Numbered from the stretch's first letter, positions 6,744-15,792 are shown. The stretch: DNA of 59,316 bases from Lachnospiraceae bacterium UBA1818 (GCA_904419285.1 CAJFQZ010000012.1:1-59316), one strand, 5' to 3'. Notes: a model not told the origin generated them from the sequence alone. Made by a program: numbers and translations.

Positions 6744-9053
6744 ATGGCAGAAGATAGAGCGAGGCAGATCAGGTTAAATGAATATCAGAGAGCAGCAGTC
6801 TTGGATGAGAGTCCGGCCTGTGTGGTGAATGCCAATGTGGGGAGCGGGAAGACGACAGTCTTGATCGAGAAGATCCTGTATCTGCATCTGGAGAGGCAGG
6901 TGCCGCTGGAGCAGATGATCGTCCTCACATTCACCAACAAGGCGGCGGATGAGATCACGGAGCGGCTCCTGCGCCGGGAGCCCGATATCACGACAGAGCA
7001 GGTGGAAGGCTTCGGGACATTTCACAGTGTTGCGCTGAGGCTTCTGAAGAACAGGCTGCCTGTGGAAGCTGCGGGCTGGACAAAGGAGTTCATGGTCATG
7101 GATCCGGATGAAGAGGCGGACCTGGCGGCAGAGATCATCGCGGAGCAGGGACTGAAGGTGAAGTATAAGAACCGGCTGAAAAAGAGGCTTGAGCAGGAGT
7201 ATCCGTCTTATCTGTCCGGGAAGACAGAGAGCAGATATAAGGACGACCTGTTCTGCCTCTATCCGCTCCTGCAGGAAGAGAAGAAGAGACAGAATAAAAT
7301 GTCGTTCTCGGATCTCCTTCGGATAAGCACACAGCTGCTCGTCCGGAGGAAAATGGCAGCTGGAAGTGTTGAGGCGGGGAGGCAGGCGGAGAAAGGGGCC
7401 GCGGACAGAAAAGCGGGAGAGATTTGGCGTCCGGCATGGATCATCGTGGACGAGGTGCAGGACAGTGATATGCTGCAGCTTGATTTTCTGGCTGCGCTCC
7501 GGGACTGCGGGCGGGAGGAAGCTCCGGCGAAGATTTTCGCTGTGGGCGATCCGAACCAGGTGATCTACAGCTGGAGGGGCACCGGCGAGAATATGTTCTT
7601 CCTGCTCAAGCATCGGTTTGGGGCGAAGGAGCTGACGCTGCCGGTGAACTACCGATCCAATGCCTCTATTCTCGAAGCGGCCAACAGGTTTCTGCAGTTC
7701 GGCAGCGGCATCCAGGGAAGCAGGACGGAAGTGAGCAGGATCGCGGTAAAGAATCATTATGATCCATTCCAGGAAGCGGAGTATCTGGCAGAGCGGATCA
7801 GCGCGATCCACGAGGAAGGGATGCCTTACGGAGAGATCGCGGTGTTCTACCGCCTGCAGAGGCAGTCTGAGATCCTGACGAAGGTGTTTGAGCGGCAGGG
7901 AATACCATATGAGCTGTCTGTGAAGAAGACAATAAAGGATATTCCGGTTTTGAACTGGATTGTGAAAGTATTGCGTTTCTCTGTAAATACTTCAGATGCT
8001 CAGATGGCGGTACAGGTGCTGACGGACAGGCAATATGGGGAAAGCTGTACAAAGAAAAATGCGAAGCGCATTATTATGGAAGAAAGCGGCGGGAGCGGAT
8101 GCGCTGCCGGCGGAGCGGAAATGCTGTACAGGCGGATGAAAGGATTTGCAGAGAATATTGACAGTGCTTCGGCGGAAGAGCTCTTCCAATATTTTGGCCT
8201 GAGGGAGGCACTTCATCCGGCATCTTCCGGGTATGCAGAGGATGAGCGGCTGGCCATGGATTTCCTGGAGAAAATGTGCGCGGCGTGCAGCCGGAAGGGT
8301 ATATCAGCTCCTGAAAAAGGCAGCTTTGCGGAAGCAGTCAGGGAGTTTGTCAACAGCTCTGCGCTCTATGGCATGCAGGCGGACGCCGGAGAAAAGGCTG
8401 CCGGCGAAAATGGAGGGGAGCGCGCAGCGGCTGACAGCGTGAGGCTGATGACGCTCCACGCCTCCAAGGGGCTGGAGTTCGACACGGTGTTTATCATCGG
8501 GGTCAATCAGGGGCTTCTGCCTCTGCAGTGCCGGAGCTTTGAACAGGAGGAAGAGGAGCGGCGCCTGTTTTTTGTGGGCATCACAAGAGCCAGGAACTGC
8601 CTGGAGCTCTCCTGGTATACCAATCCGGGAGAGCCGGGCGTGAGCGGAGAGCCGAGCCGGTACCTGCGCATGCTCCCTGACCAGCTGTTAGAGCGAGGGG
8701 ACGTGAAAAGTGAGGAAGAGAGATGGAGCGGACTGCAGCAGATGAGGAGGCAGGTCCGGGAACAGATACGCAGCAAGAGAGCTCGCGGATATGAAGAGAC
8801 CCGGCCTGCCCTGCCAGAGCCGGAGGCAGAGGAGCAGGCGCAGGATGAGCCCGGCGAGCAGTCAGGGGACGGACATGGCAGCTCTGGAGAAAAGGCGGAG
8901 CCGATCCCGGTCAGGCACAGAAAGTATGGCGAGGGCATCCTCATAGTAGAGGATGAGATGACGGTGACTGCGGAGTTCCCAGGCTACGGACAGAAACAGT
9001 TCCTCAAAGCGTTCGGAGAATTACAGTTCCCATCTGGGCACGACAGCGCCTGA
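6744..9053 (+). CDS. UvrD/PcrA-like superfamily 1 DNA helicase
   Basis: A 769-residue SF1A helicase that would unwind DNA 3' to 5'. In order: Q motif LNEYQRAAV, Walker A NVGSGKTT near residue 37, motif Ia TFTNKAADEI, Walker B IIVDEVQD, motif III GDPNQVIYSWRG, motif IV NYRSN, motif V TLHASKGLEFDTVF, and motif VI FVGITRARN. An acidic, low-complexity linker precedes a C-terminal PCRA-like Tudor segment (VRHRKYGEGIL...). The start at ATG 6744 has GGGG six bases upstream; ATG 6738 is an alternative. It is shorter than the B. subtilis PcrA 1A/1B arrangement suggests in the middle, so I leave the symbol blank. It probably shares a transcript with the MrfA-like helicase. Confidence 0.88.
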   Translation: MAEDRARQIRLNEYQRAAVLDESPACVVNANVGSGKTTVLIEKILYLHLERQVPLEQMIVLTFTNKAADEITERLLRREPDITTEQVEGFGTFHSVALRLLKNRLPVEAAGWTKEFMVMDPDEEADLAAEIIAEQGLKVKYKNRLKKRLEQEYPSYLSGKTESRYKDDLFCLYPLLQEEKKRQNKMSFSDLLRISTQLLVRRKMAAGSVEAGRQAEKGAADRKAGEIWRPAWIIVDEVQDSDMLQLDFLAALRDCGREEAPAKIFAVGDPNQVIYSWRGTGENMFFLLKHRFGAKELTLPVNYRSNASILEAANRFLQFGSGIQGSRTEVSRIAVKNHYDPFQEAEYLAERISAIHEEGMPYGEIAVFYRLQRQSEILTKVFERQGIPYELSVKKTIKDIPVLNWIVKVLRFSVNTSDAQMAVQVLTDRQYGESCTKKNAKRIIMEESGGSGCAAGGAEMLYRRMKGFAENIDSASAEELFQYFGLREALHPASSGYAEDERLAMDFLEKMCAACSRKGISAPEKGSFAEAVREFVNSSALYGMQADAGEKAAGENGGERAAADSVRLMTLHASKGLEFDTVFIIGVNQGLLPLQCRSFEQEEEERRLFFVGITRARNCLELSWYTNPGEPGVSGEPSRYLRMLPDQLLERGDVKSEEERWSGLQQMRRQVREQIRSKRARGYEETRPALPEPEAEEQAQDEPGEQSGDGHGSSGEKAEPIPVRHRKYGEGILIVEDEMTVTAEFPGYGQKQFLKAFGELQFPSGHDSA

Positions 9054-9078
9054 TTTTCGAGGGGAAGGAGCATACAGT

Positions 9079-9106
9079 TAAGAAGCTGTAAAGAAACCGC
9101 TATAAT
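9079..9106 (+). promoter_or_regulatory. Probable sigma-A promoter for ktrBA
   Basis: TTAAGA (9079-9084) is followed after 16 bases by a perfect TATAAT (9101-9106). Transcription would start near 9113 and give a leader of about 120 nt before ktrB. Confidence 0.5.
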
Positions 9107-9158
9107 ATTTTTATCAAATTGAATATTCTATAGAGCTGTGCTAATATAGCAGTGCAAA

Positions 9159-9215
9159 GCGCAGGGATCCGGATTTCTGCTGGGTCCGGGTCCCGCGCGA
9201 AAACTCGGGAGCGAG
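9159..9215 (+). promoter_or_regulatory. Structured leader of ktrBA
   Basis: A 14-bp stem with one bulge and one mismatch pairs 9159-9172 (GCGC, GGGA, CCGGA) with 9184-9198 (TCCGG, TCCC, GCGC). It is followed by a 5-bp hairpin, ACTCG-GGAG-CGAGT, at 9203-9216, just before the GGGAGG ribosome binding site. No T run follows, so it is not a plain terminator. I do not see the conserved elements of the ydaO c-di-AMP riboswitch. A regulatory role is inferred. Confidence 0.4.
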
Positions 9216-9235
9216 TCTTGAATTGGGAGGATTCT

Positions 9236-10621
9236 ATGGATAGAAGAGAAAAAAGTCCCAGAAGGGTCAGACTGAGTACGATGCAGATCGTAGCGCTGGG
9301 CTTCTTCGGGGTGATTTTTTTAGGAGGAGTTATTCTCTGGCTTCCGGTGTGTAACCAGAAGCCGATTGAATTTATCGACGCACTGTTTACCTCGGTGACT
9401 TCGGTCTGCGTAACCGGACTTGTGACAGTGATCCCAGCGGAGCAGTATACACTGTTCGGACAGATTGTAGTGCTGATCCTGATCCAGATCGGAGGACTGG
9501 GCGTGATCGCGTGCCTGGCTTCTTTCTTTCTCCTTCTTGGAAAGCGGATCTCCATGAAAGGGAGGATCCTGATCCAGGAGGCGTACGGGCTGGATACACT
9601 CTCAGGGCTTGTCAAGTTTATTATCCGGATCGTGAGGGGAACCTTTATTGTGGAAGGGATCGGAGCGGTCCTTTTTTCCATCAAGTTCGTGCCCGAGTTT
9701 GGCGCGGCCCGGGGAATCTGGTATGGCGTCTTTCATTCGATCTCCGGCTTCTGTAATGCGGGGATCGATATAATAGGAAGCACCAGCTTCATGGAGTATG
9801 TTGATTCTCCGCTGGTCAGCCTGACAACGATGTTCTTGATCGTAATGGGTGGTCTCGGATTCCCCGTATGGCATGATATATATGTGACGGCGAAGAAGGG
9901 GGCCGGAGAGAAGCGAGCGCGCAGAAGGATATTCACAAGGCTGAGCCTGCAGAGCAAGATCGTTCTGTCTATGACTGTGTTTTTGATTCTTTGCGGCACT
10001 GCGGGGTATTTCCTTCTGGAATTCAATAATCCGGAGACGATGGGAGACCTTAGCGTGCCGGACAAGCTGCTGGCATCCGCATTCCAGTCGGTGACTACGC
10101 GTACAGCCGGATTTGCCTCTGTTTCCCAGGCGGGGCTTACGGAGAGCTCAAGACTGCTGGGATGTATCCTGATGTTTATAGGAGGATCGCCTGCCGGTAC
10201 TGCCGGAGGTATCAAGACCACGACGGCAGCAATGCTTTTTCTGACAGTACTGTGTGTGCTGAAGGGACAGAAGGATACAGAATGCTTCGGAAGGCGAGTC
10301 GATATGGATACTGTCCGTTCGGGGATCACGATCGCACTGATCACATTTACATGCTGGCTTGCGGCAGTGGCGGCGATGTCTGTCTTTGACCCGCAGACCG
10401 AGTTCCTCAATCTGATGTACGAGGCGTCCTCTGCGATCGGTACGGTAGGACTGTCAGCGGATCTCACCCCCCATCTGAGCCGTGCAAGCCACGTGGTTTT
10501 GATGATGCTGATGTACATCGGCAGGATCGGTCCGCTTACGATGGCACTTGTATTTGCGGGCAGATCGAATAAGAGCGACAAATTCCGGGAACTGCCCGAG
10601 AAGAAGATCATGCTCGGGTGA
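9236..10621 (+). CDS. ktrB: Potassium uptake channel subunit KtrB (TrkH/KtrB family)
   Basis: The membrane pore of a Ktr potassium uptake system. The 461-residue protein has the four pore-loop repeats typical of the superfamily, with filter segments SVTSVCVTGL, SISGFCNAGID, SVTTRTAGFA and ASSAIGTVGLS, separated by hydrophobic helices. The third intramembrane region includes the Gly-rich GGSPAGTAGGIKT. The ATG at 9236 is chosen because GGGAGG ends five bases before it; an earlier in-frame start would add a non-membrane extension running through the leader hairpin. The RCK subunit gene ktrA follows after 66 bases. Activity is expected to depend on KtrA and nucleotide binding. Confidence 0.93.
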   Translation: MDRREKSPRRVRLSTMQIVALGFFGVIFLGGVILWLPVCNQKPIEFIDALFTSVTSVCVTGLVTVIPAEQYTLFGQIVVLILIQIGGLGVIACLASFFLLLGKRISMKGRILIQEAYGLDTLSGLVKFIIRIVRGTFIVEGIGAVLFSIKFVPEFGAARGIWYGVFHSISGFCNAGIDIIGSTSFMEYVDSPLVSLTTMFLIVMGGLGFPVWHDIYVTAKKGAGEKRARRRIFTRLSLQSKIVLSMTVFLILCGTAGYFLLEFNNPETMGDLSVPDKLLASAFQSVTTRTAGFASVSQAGLTESSRLLGCILMFIGGSPAGTAGGIKTTTAAMLFLTVLCVLKGQKDTECFGRRVDMDTVRSGITIALITFTCWLAAVAAMSVFDPQTEFLNLMYEASSAIGTVGLSADLTPHLSRASHVVLMMLMYIGRIGPLTMALVFAGRSNKSDKFRELPEKKIMLG

Positions 10622-10687
10622 TATAGACAGAAGATTTGTGTGGAAAATGTATAAATTAAAAAATATCAATAACAGGAGAAGAAAACG

Positions 10688-11350
10688 ATGAGTAAACAAT
10701 TTGCTGTACTTGGACTGGGAAGTTTCGGATGGAGCGTGGCGCTGACTCTGGAGAAAATGGGAGCGGATGTGCTGGTAGTCGATGAGTCTTTCGAGAAGAT
10801 CCAGGAGATTTCGGAACAGGTATCCTATGCGGTGAAGGCGGATGTGTCAGATCCGGAAGCGCTTGAGGCGCTGGGGGGAAGAAATCTGGACGGGGCAGTG
10901 ATCGCTGTATCGGAAAATTTTGAGGCGAGCATTATGGCGACCATGCTGTGCAAGGAGATGGGCATCCCGATGGTCCTCGCTAAGGCTAAGGATAAGCTGC
11001 AGGGAACGATACTGAAAAAGGTCGGCGCTGATTCGGTCGTATACCCTGAGGTCGAGATGGGAAGCCGTGTGGCGAAAAACCTTGTGGCAAAGGAATTCAC
11101 AGACTGGATCGAGCTGTCCGAGGATTACAGCATGGTAGAGGCTGTCGTGCCGGAGAGGTGGCAGGGCAGATGCCTTGCAGACCTGAAGGTGCGCGAGCGT
11201 TTTGGGATCAATGTGGTGGGGATCATCATCAACAAGCAGGTGGACGTTACCTTTGATCCCCAGGAGCCGCTTCCGGCGAATGCGATCCTTATCATGATCG
11301 GGGCAAACGACGTTCTGCAGAAGTTCGACGCAAAGAAAGGGGACAGATAA
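10688..11350 (+). CDS. ktrA: Potassium uptake regulator KtrA (RCK/TrkA family)
   Basis: A 220-residue cytosolic gating subunit. An N-terminal RCK Rossmann domain (TrkA-N) shows the nucleotide-binding GLGSFGWS near residues 9-16 and acidic VVDES at the second strand end. The C-terminal TrkA-C domain, from about residue 140, ends with DVLQKFD; this domain binds c-di-AMP in characterised KtrA proteins. GGAG lies upstream of the start. The stop codon overlaps the start of the next gene (TAATG at 11348-11352), so the methyltransferase is translationally coupled. Confidence 0.93.
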   Translation: MSKQFAVLGLGSFGWSVALTLEKMGADVLVVDESFEKIQEISEQVSYAVKADVSDPEALEALGGRNLDGAVIAVSENFEASIMATMLCKEMGIPMVLAKAKDKLQGTILKKVGADSVVYPEVEMGSRVAKNLVAKEFTDWIELSEDYSMVEAVVPERWQGRCLADLKVRERFGINVVGIIINKQVDVTFDPQEPLPANAILIMIGANDVLQKFDAKKGDR

Positions 11351-12156
11351 TGATCACAAGTACGGCGAATGCCCAGGTGAAAGAACTGATCCGGCTGATG
11401 AAAAAAAGCCGTGCCAGAGACGAGGCAGGAGTATTTCTTGTGGAGGGGCCCCGCATGGCGGGAGAACTTATCGGGGATCCTGCCTGGGGACCGGGAATCG
11501 AGAAGATATATCTGTCAGAAACTTACGCGGAAAAACATAAGAAAGAACTGGCGGAGATCAAGAGCAGGGCAGAGGTGGAGATCCTTTCCGATACTGTATT
11601 CGCCCATGTCTCTGACACGAAGACTCCCCAGGGGATCCTGGCGGTCGTGAAGAGAAAAGAGTACGGGATGGAGGAGATCCTCGGCGGAGATCCGTCCGGA
11701 GCCCATATCCTTGTGCTTGATAATCTGCAGGATCCGGGTAATCTCGGCACGATCTTCCGGACGGCTGAGGCGGCGGGAGTGACCGGGATCATTCTGAGCC
11801 GAGACTGTGTTGATATTTACAATCCGAAGGTGATCCGCTCCACAATGGGCGCGGTGTTCCGCGTTCCCTTCCTCTATGCCGAGGACCTCCCCGGGACTAT
11901 CGGGGAACTGAAGAGAGCGGGGCTTGAGATATATGCGGCGCACCTGAAAGGAAAGAATGCATATGATCAGGAGGATTACAGAAAAGGCTGCGCCTTTCTG
12001 ATCGGCAATGAGGGGAACGGCCTGCGGGATGAGGTCGCGGAGTGCGCGGATCATCTCGTTATTATTCCCATGCAGGGCATGGCAGAATCGCTGAATGCTG
12101 CGGTGGCTGCGGCTGTGCTCATGTTTGAGGTGAGCAGGCAGAGAAGAAATTCATAG
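11350..12156 (+). CDS. SpoU/TrmH-family RNA 2'-O-methyltransferase
   Basis: A SPOUT-fold enzyme that methylates a ribose 2'-OH, probably in 23S rRNA. The N-terminal substrate-binding domain (NAQVKELIRLMKKSRARDEAG) is followed by the catalytic knot: motif 1 LDNLQDPGNLGTIFRTAEAAG near residues 123-143, motif 2 LIGNEGNGL near 217, and motif 3 IPMQGMAESLNAAVAAAVLMFE at the end. The length of 268 residues matches RlmB-like and YsgA-like members. The exact target cannot be told from sequence. It is the last gene of the ktrBA transcript, followed by a strong terminator. Confidence 0.9.
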   Translation: MITSTANAQVKELIRLMKKSRARDEAGVFLVEGPRMAGELIGDPAWGPGIEKIYLSETYAEKHKKELAEIKSRAEVEILSDTVFAHVSDTKTPQGILAVVKRKEYGMEEILGGDPSGAHILVLDNLQDPGNLGTIFRTAEAAGVTGIILSRDCVDIYNPKVIRSTMGAVFRVPFLYAEDLPGTIGELKRAGLEIYAAHLKGKNAYDQEDYRKGCAFLIGNEGNGLRDEVAECADHLVIIPMQGMAESLNAAVAAAVLMFEVSRQRRNS

Positions 12157-12157
12157 A

Positions 12158-12742
12158 TCAAGAGGAATCGGCGGGATCTAACCAAAAGGAGATCCCGCCT
12201 TTTTGTGCTGACGGCCGTCTCTTGTTTCGGGAGCCGTCTTTTGGCAATTCCGCCGGCCGGCGCGTTCCTGTCCGGGTGAGTGTATATCCTGCTGGCTGAT
12301 ACAGAAATAGTCCTCCTTCCCGTGAGATCTTCCGGGCTTCGGGGGTATATTTCATGTGGAGCAGGCTGGTTCTGTCCGGCATCTGTTCGTATTGCAGCTC
12401 AGTGAACCATAGGCGGCGGTCGACCTGCAGTCCGCTCAGCTGAAGCAGGATGAGGGTAAAGAAGTCCTCCTTGCTCTGCGCCCCGGGGAGTGGAGTATCA
12501 CAGGGGGCATGTCCGGTGTGGAGAACGCTACGTGAAAAGAGAGGCAGGTGCCGGTTCGCTTCCAGGACCTTCATCAGATAATCCCTGAGTCCGGGCGGGA
12601 AGAATTCATCCAGGAAGATCAGCGCTTCCGGGGATTCCCGGCAGAGCACCACGGCTTCTTTCAGCATACCCGGAGGGATGAGGAGCATGGCGTCCTGTCC
12701 GGAAAATGTGATATTACGGATCTTTTGATTCTGTCTGTTCAT
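12158..12742 (-). CDS. Unknown protein downstream of the BceAB-like genes
   Basis: A 194-residue protein of unrecognised family. It is soluble, with mixed composition: a plausible folded part (MLLIPPGMLKEAVVLCRE..., ALIFLDEFFPPGLRDYLMKVL) and a basic, low-complexity end that overlaps the opposing terminator. The ATG at 12742 is chosen because GAAGGG lies eight bases upstream; another in-frame ATG at 12769 also has AGGA. It lies about 100 bases after the ABC permease stop on the same strand, so it may be a third gene of that operon. The reading frame is long and uninterrupted, but I cannot exclude a fortuitous ORF. Confidence 0.5.
   Translation of the reverse strand: MNRQNQKIRNITFSGQDAMLLIPPGMLKEAVVLCRESPEALIFLDEFFPPGLRDYLMKVLEANRHLPLFSRSVLHTGHAPCDTPLPGAQSKEDFFTLILLQLSGLQVDRRLWFTELQYEQMPDRTSLLHMKYTPEARKISREGGLFLYQPAGYTLTRTGTRRPAELPKDGSRNKRRPSAQKGGISFWLDPADSS
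12170..12204 (+). terminator. Intrinsic terminator after the ktrBA-methyltransferase operon
   Basis: A perfect 10-bp stem, GGCGGGATCT with AGATCCCGCC, has a 10-nt loop and is followed by TTTTT on the plus strand. Confidence 0.92.
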
Positions 12743-12846
12743 GCCTTTTTCCCTTCTGTCTTCTGGCATCAGCGTTCCTGCGCGGCAGTCTGCCGGCAGC
12801 CCCGGTCTTTTCGCCGAAGGGCGCCGGCATTCTGTGAAATGCGGGT

Positions 12847-14958
12847 TTACAGTTTCAGGAGCTTCCCGGTCTTTCTGACGGATAATCTGTATATCGTGAA
12901 CTGATAGACAGCTGCCGCAGCGGCGATCAAAGCGATGATCAGCAGTGATCTGATCTCGCCGGCGCTGATCTGTCCGTCATTGTTCCAGAGTATAAGCACT
13001 TCATACAGCAGGCATACTCCGGTGCCGAGGATGGTCGGGAGCACGAAGATTTTGCGGAGCTGTCTGCGCATCAGTGTCCGTCTGTACTGCCGGTCTGCTC
13101 CGAGACGCCGAATGTCTTCGAATACCTGCCTGTTTGTAAGCCCCACGCTCTGGCTTCTCGTATAACCGATCACTCCAGCTGCGGCGATACAGATGATGAA
13201 GATGTATGAGAAGGTCAGGAGACGGGCGGCCAGCGCCATGAGCATCTGCTGGTCCAGAAGAGGGATCAGATGGGGAGCAAACTGCCAGTCTGCCGCTTTC
13301 AGCGGATTTTCCGGATCTACGGCAGCGCCTGCGAAGGTCTCTGTATATTCAGAGCCATTTCTCTCGGCAGAAGCGGCGTTGTAATAGGTCAGCACATCCA
13401 TATTTTCAGACATTCCTTCTGCCAGCGTACGGAACAGTTCATTGGAGAATGCGATCTCATCCAAAGAAGCTCCATCTGTGTCGAACAGGACCTGAGTCTC
13501 CAGGCTGTCATCGGAGAGGCCGGTTTTCAGACGGGCGAAATCCGCGTCGCTCACAACAAAGCGGGATGCGTCGCCCATGTTGTTATCCCCGCTGATGTTC
13601 AGGGACTCATAGGAAACGGTGTCCACATATGAGAGGGGCAGATAGGCGTCTTCACTCTCGATATAAAGCTGATCCATGTCTCCGAAATGATTCCAGATAT
13701 TCTCATAGGAAGTGCTGCCGATGATCTGATAATAGGCTCCGTCCGGAATGTCCAGGCTGATCCCGGTCAGTTCTTCGAATTCGGCCGCGCTTGTCACGTC
13801 ATACTGCGCGAATCTGTCGTAGTAGGTCTCGACGAGCTGATTATTCTCATCTGCGTCCCGTTCTGTGCCGCTTCCGAATACACGGAGGAAATCCCCTTCC
13901 CGGTAATTTTCCACAGTGAGACCGTATTTTCTGGCAAGATCTTTGACCATGCTCTCGGACGGCTCGTCCGCATCGTTCAGATAGCGGTAGGAATATTCTG
14001 CTTCATAGCCCTGCTCTGAGGAGGAGCCGGTCAGCATCGTCGGCAGATAGGAGGCGGCGTACAGCCCTCCGAACAGGAGGAGCGAGATGACCAGCATGTT
14101 TCGGACCACGGAGGCTCCCTGGAATTTCATCATGCCGTAATCGATCAGGTTGTTGTAATATTTCTGCGGATTCCTTCCCTTCTGGTGGCTGGACACGGCA
14201 GATACAAGCACACGGTATACGCCGAAGACTGCTGCCAGGTAAAATGCATTTGTCCATGAGCCGAGGAAGATCCCTGCCGTATAAGCGACGATCTGAGGAA
14301 GGATGAGCGCGCCGAAGATTCCTGCCAGTGTCAGCGCGATCCCGCTGATCAGATATGCTTTTGACACGGATTTCTTCATAGGCTCCTGCCTGCGCTGTTC
14401 ATTGATGACTTCTATGACGTTGGTCCGCTTCATCGCCCTGCCTGCCTGAAACTGTATGAAAAGAAACAGGATGAGCGCATAGCAGACGGAGAAGAGCAGA
14501 CCGGACACGGTAAATGAGAAGTCCCCGTCATACACGCCGGCGATGAGGACTTTTATTATATTGCCGGTAATAAAAGCGATCACGGCGCCGAGGAGGATTC
14601 CTGCGGCGGAGCAGACGGCGGTCATCCGGGCGAGTTCTCCGGCAAGGGAGCGCTTCAGGATGTGTTTCTCAGCGCCCAGTGCGAGAAAGATGCCGATCTC
14701 TCTGCTCTTATATCTGAGGAACAGCTTTGTCACATACAGTACGAACACGATACATCCTATGGCGGAGACGCCGAAGCTCATCCACACCTGTTTGCCTGAG
14801 TCTCCGCCCTCGGGAAGCGCTCCCTGGATCAGCGGACTGCACACCAGCATCAGGAAAGAAGAGATCAGCATGACTGCAAACGCAGTGCTGAACTGGAACT
14901 GGCGATAGTCCTCCTTGTTTCTTTTTCTTAATTTTCCCCATAAATTCCGCAGCGTCAT
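12847..14958 (-). CDS. ABC transporter permease, FtsX/BceB type
   Basis: The membrane subunit of a peptide-antibiotic type (BceAB-like) exporter or sensor. The N-terminus (MTLRNLWGKL) and first FtsX module (FFVMLISSFLMLV-like helix, then LFLRYKSREIGIFLALGA) are typical, as is a second helix block before residue 320. A large extracellular domain occupies roughly residues 320-590 and is rich in Asp, Glu and Tyr. Three further helices end the protein. The ATG at 14958 fits family starts and follows GGTGGTGAG; ATG 14973 is an in-frame alternative overlapping the ATPase stop. Bce-type systems detect or remove cell-wall antibiotics such as bacitracin or lantibiotics; the ligand here is unknown. Confidence 0.87.
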   Translation of the reverse strand: MTLRNLWGKLRKRNKEDYRQFQFSTAFAVMLISSFLMLVCSPLIQGALPEGGDSGKQVWMSFGVSAIGCIVFVLYVTKLFLRYKSREIGIFLALGAEKHILKRSLAGELARMTAVCSAAGILLGAVIAFITGNIIKVLIAGVYDGDFSFTVSGLLFSVCYALILFLFIQFQAGRAMKRTNVIEVINEQRRQEPMKKSVSKAYLISGIALTLAGIFGALILPQIVAYTAGIFLGSWTNAFYLAAVFGVYRVLVSAVSSHQKGRNPQKYYNNLIDYGMMKFQGASVVRNMLVISLLLFGGLYAASYLPTMLTGSSSEQGYEAEYSYRYLNDADEPSESMVKDLARKYGLTVENYREGDFLRVFGSGTERDADENNQLVETYYDRFAQYDVTSAAEFEELTGISLDIPDGAYYQIIGSTSYENIWNHFGDMDQLYIESEDAYLPLSYVDTVSYESLNISGDNNMGDASRFVVSDADFARLKTGLSDDSLETQVLFDTDGASLDEIAFSNELFRTLAEGMSENMDVLTYYNAASAERNGSEYTETFAGAAVDPENPLKAADWQFAPHLIPLLDQQMLMALAARLLTFSYIFIICIAAAGVIGYTRSQSVGLTNRQVFEDIRRLGADRQYRRTLMRRQLRKIFVLPTILGTGVCLLYEVLILWNNDGQISAGEIRSLLIIALIAAAAAVYQFTIYRLSVRKTGKLLKL

Positions 14959-14959
14959 T

Positions 14960-15703
14960 TTACTCACCACCATTCAAGTCTTTTAATACTGTCGGCAGCT
15001 CATCGAGAAATTCTCGCCGGCCGCCTTTTCTCACAAGTTCAGTAAATATTTTTCCGTCTTTCATCACGATGACTCTGTCGCAGTAACTTGCGGAGAAGCT
15101 GTCATGAGTCACCATGAATGTGGTCGCGTTCAGCTTCTTCTGCGCTTCCAGAAATGCCCCGATGACAGCTTCACTGGAACGGCTGTCCAGGTTGCCGGTA
15201 GGCTCGTCCGCCAGGATCAGGAGCGGATCGTTCATCAGCGCCCGTGCGACGGCGGTGCGCTGTTTCTGTCCGCCGGAGATCTCAGCGGGATATTTGTCCG
15301 CGATCTCTGAGATGCCGAACAGTTTCAGGAGTTTCTTCGCTTTTGCCTCCATCTGTTTGCAGGGCTCCCTGCGGATGACTTTCGGCACGCACACATTTTC
15401 CAGGATCGTGAGCCCGTCCAGGAGCATGAAGTCCTGGAATACAAAGCCCAGCTTTTCGTTTCTCACCTTTGCAATCTGCTTTTCATCCAGCTTGGAAAGG
15501 TTGGTGTTTTTCAGTGATATGGTTCCTTTGTCATAAGGGATAAAACAGGAAATACAGTTCAGAAGCGTTGTCTTGCCCGAGCCTGACGGTCCCATGACAG
15601 CGACAAATTCGCCTTCTTTTACTTCGAATGATACGCCTTTTAACACTTCATACTTTGTTCTGCCTGTCTGATAGCTTTTATAGAGATGATCTACCTTCAG
15701 CAT
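14960..15703 (-). CDS. ABC transporter ATP-binding protein, BceA type
   Basis: A MacB/BceA-class ATPase of 247 residues with Walker [10 protein letters not shown] near residue 39, Q-loop [16 protein letters not shown], signature [14 protein letters not shown], Walker [14 protein letters not shown] and switch histidine MVTHDSFSA. It powers the adjoining FtsX-type permease; the stop codon lies beside the permease start, so translation is coupled. The second ATG (15703) is chosen: GGAGG lies eight bases before it, but only two bases before the ATG at 15709. It is transcribed away from the two-component genes at 16115, with a palindrome in the shared upstream region. Confidence 0.92.
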   Translation of the reverse strand: MLKVDHLYKSYQTGRTKYEVLKGVSFEVKEGEFVAVMGPSGSGKTTLLNCISCFIPYDKGTISLKNTNLSKLDEKQIAKVRNEKLGFVFQDFMLLDGLTILENVCVPKVIRREPCKQMEAKAKKLLKLFGISEIADKYPAEISGGQKQRTAVARALMNDPLLILADEPTGNLDSRSSEAVIGAFLEAQKKLNATTFMVTHDSFSASYCDRVIVMKDGKIFTELVRKGGRREFLDELPTVLKDLNGGE

Positions 15704-15776
15704 TTTCATGTCCTCCTTGTTGTGCCTTTCTGGAATCTATTGTAGTAAAAAGAGGGCGCGGATTGAACGGAGCGTG

Positions 15777-15792
15777 ATGTCAAGTTTGACAT
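15777..15792. promoter_or_regulatory. Palindromic operator-like site upstream of the ABC genes
   Basis: ATGTCAA-GT-TTGACAT is a perfect 7-bp inverted repeat located 74 bases upstream of the ATPase start and 323 bases upstream of the response regulator start. It may be a regulator site for the transporter. The 380 bases between these divergent genes otherwise hold a promoter and a structured leader for the two-component genes, and no coding region I can support. Confidence 0.45.

Noticed and set aside
6774-7811. 345-codon minus-strand open frame opposite the UvrD-like helicase
   Set aside because: The sense strand encodes all helicase motifs, so this frame is a high-GC by-product.
9054-9235. 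Possible ydaO c-di-AMP riboswitch before ktrB
   Set aside because: The leader after the likely promoter is only about 120 nt, and I cannot find the conserved pseudo-symmetric elements of that riboswitch.
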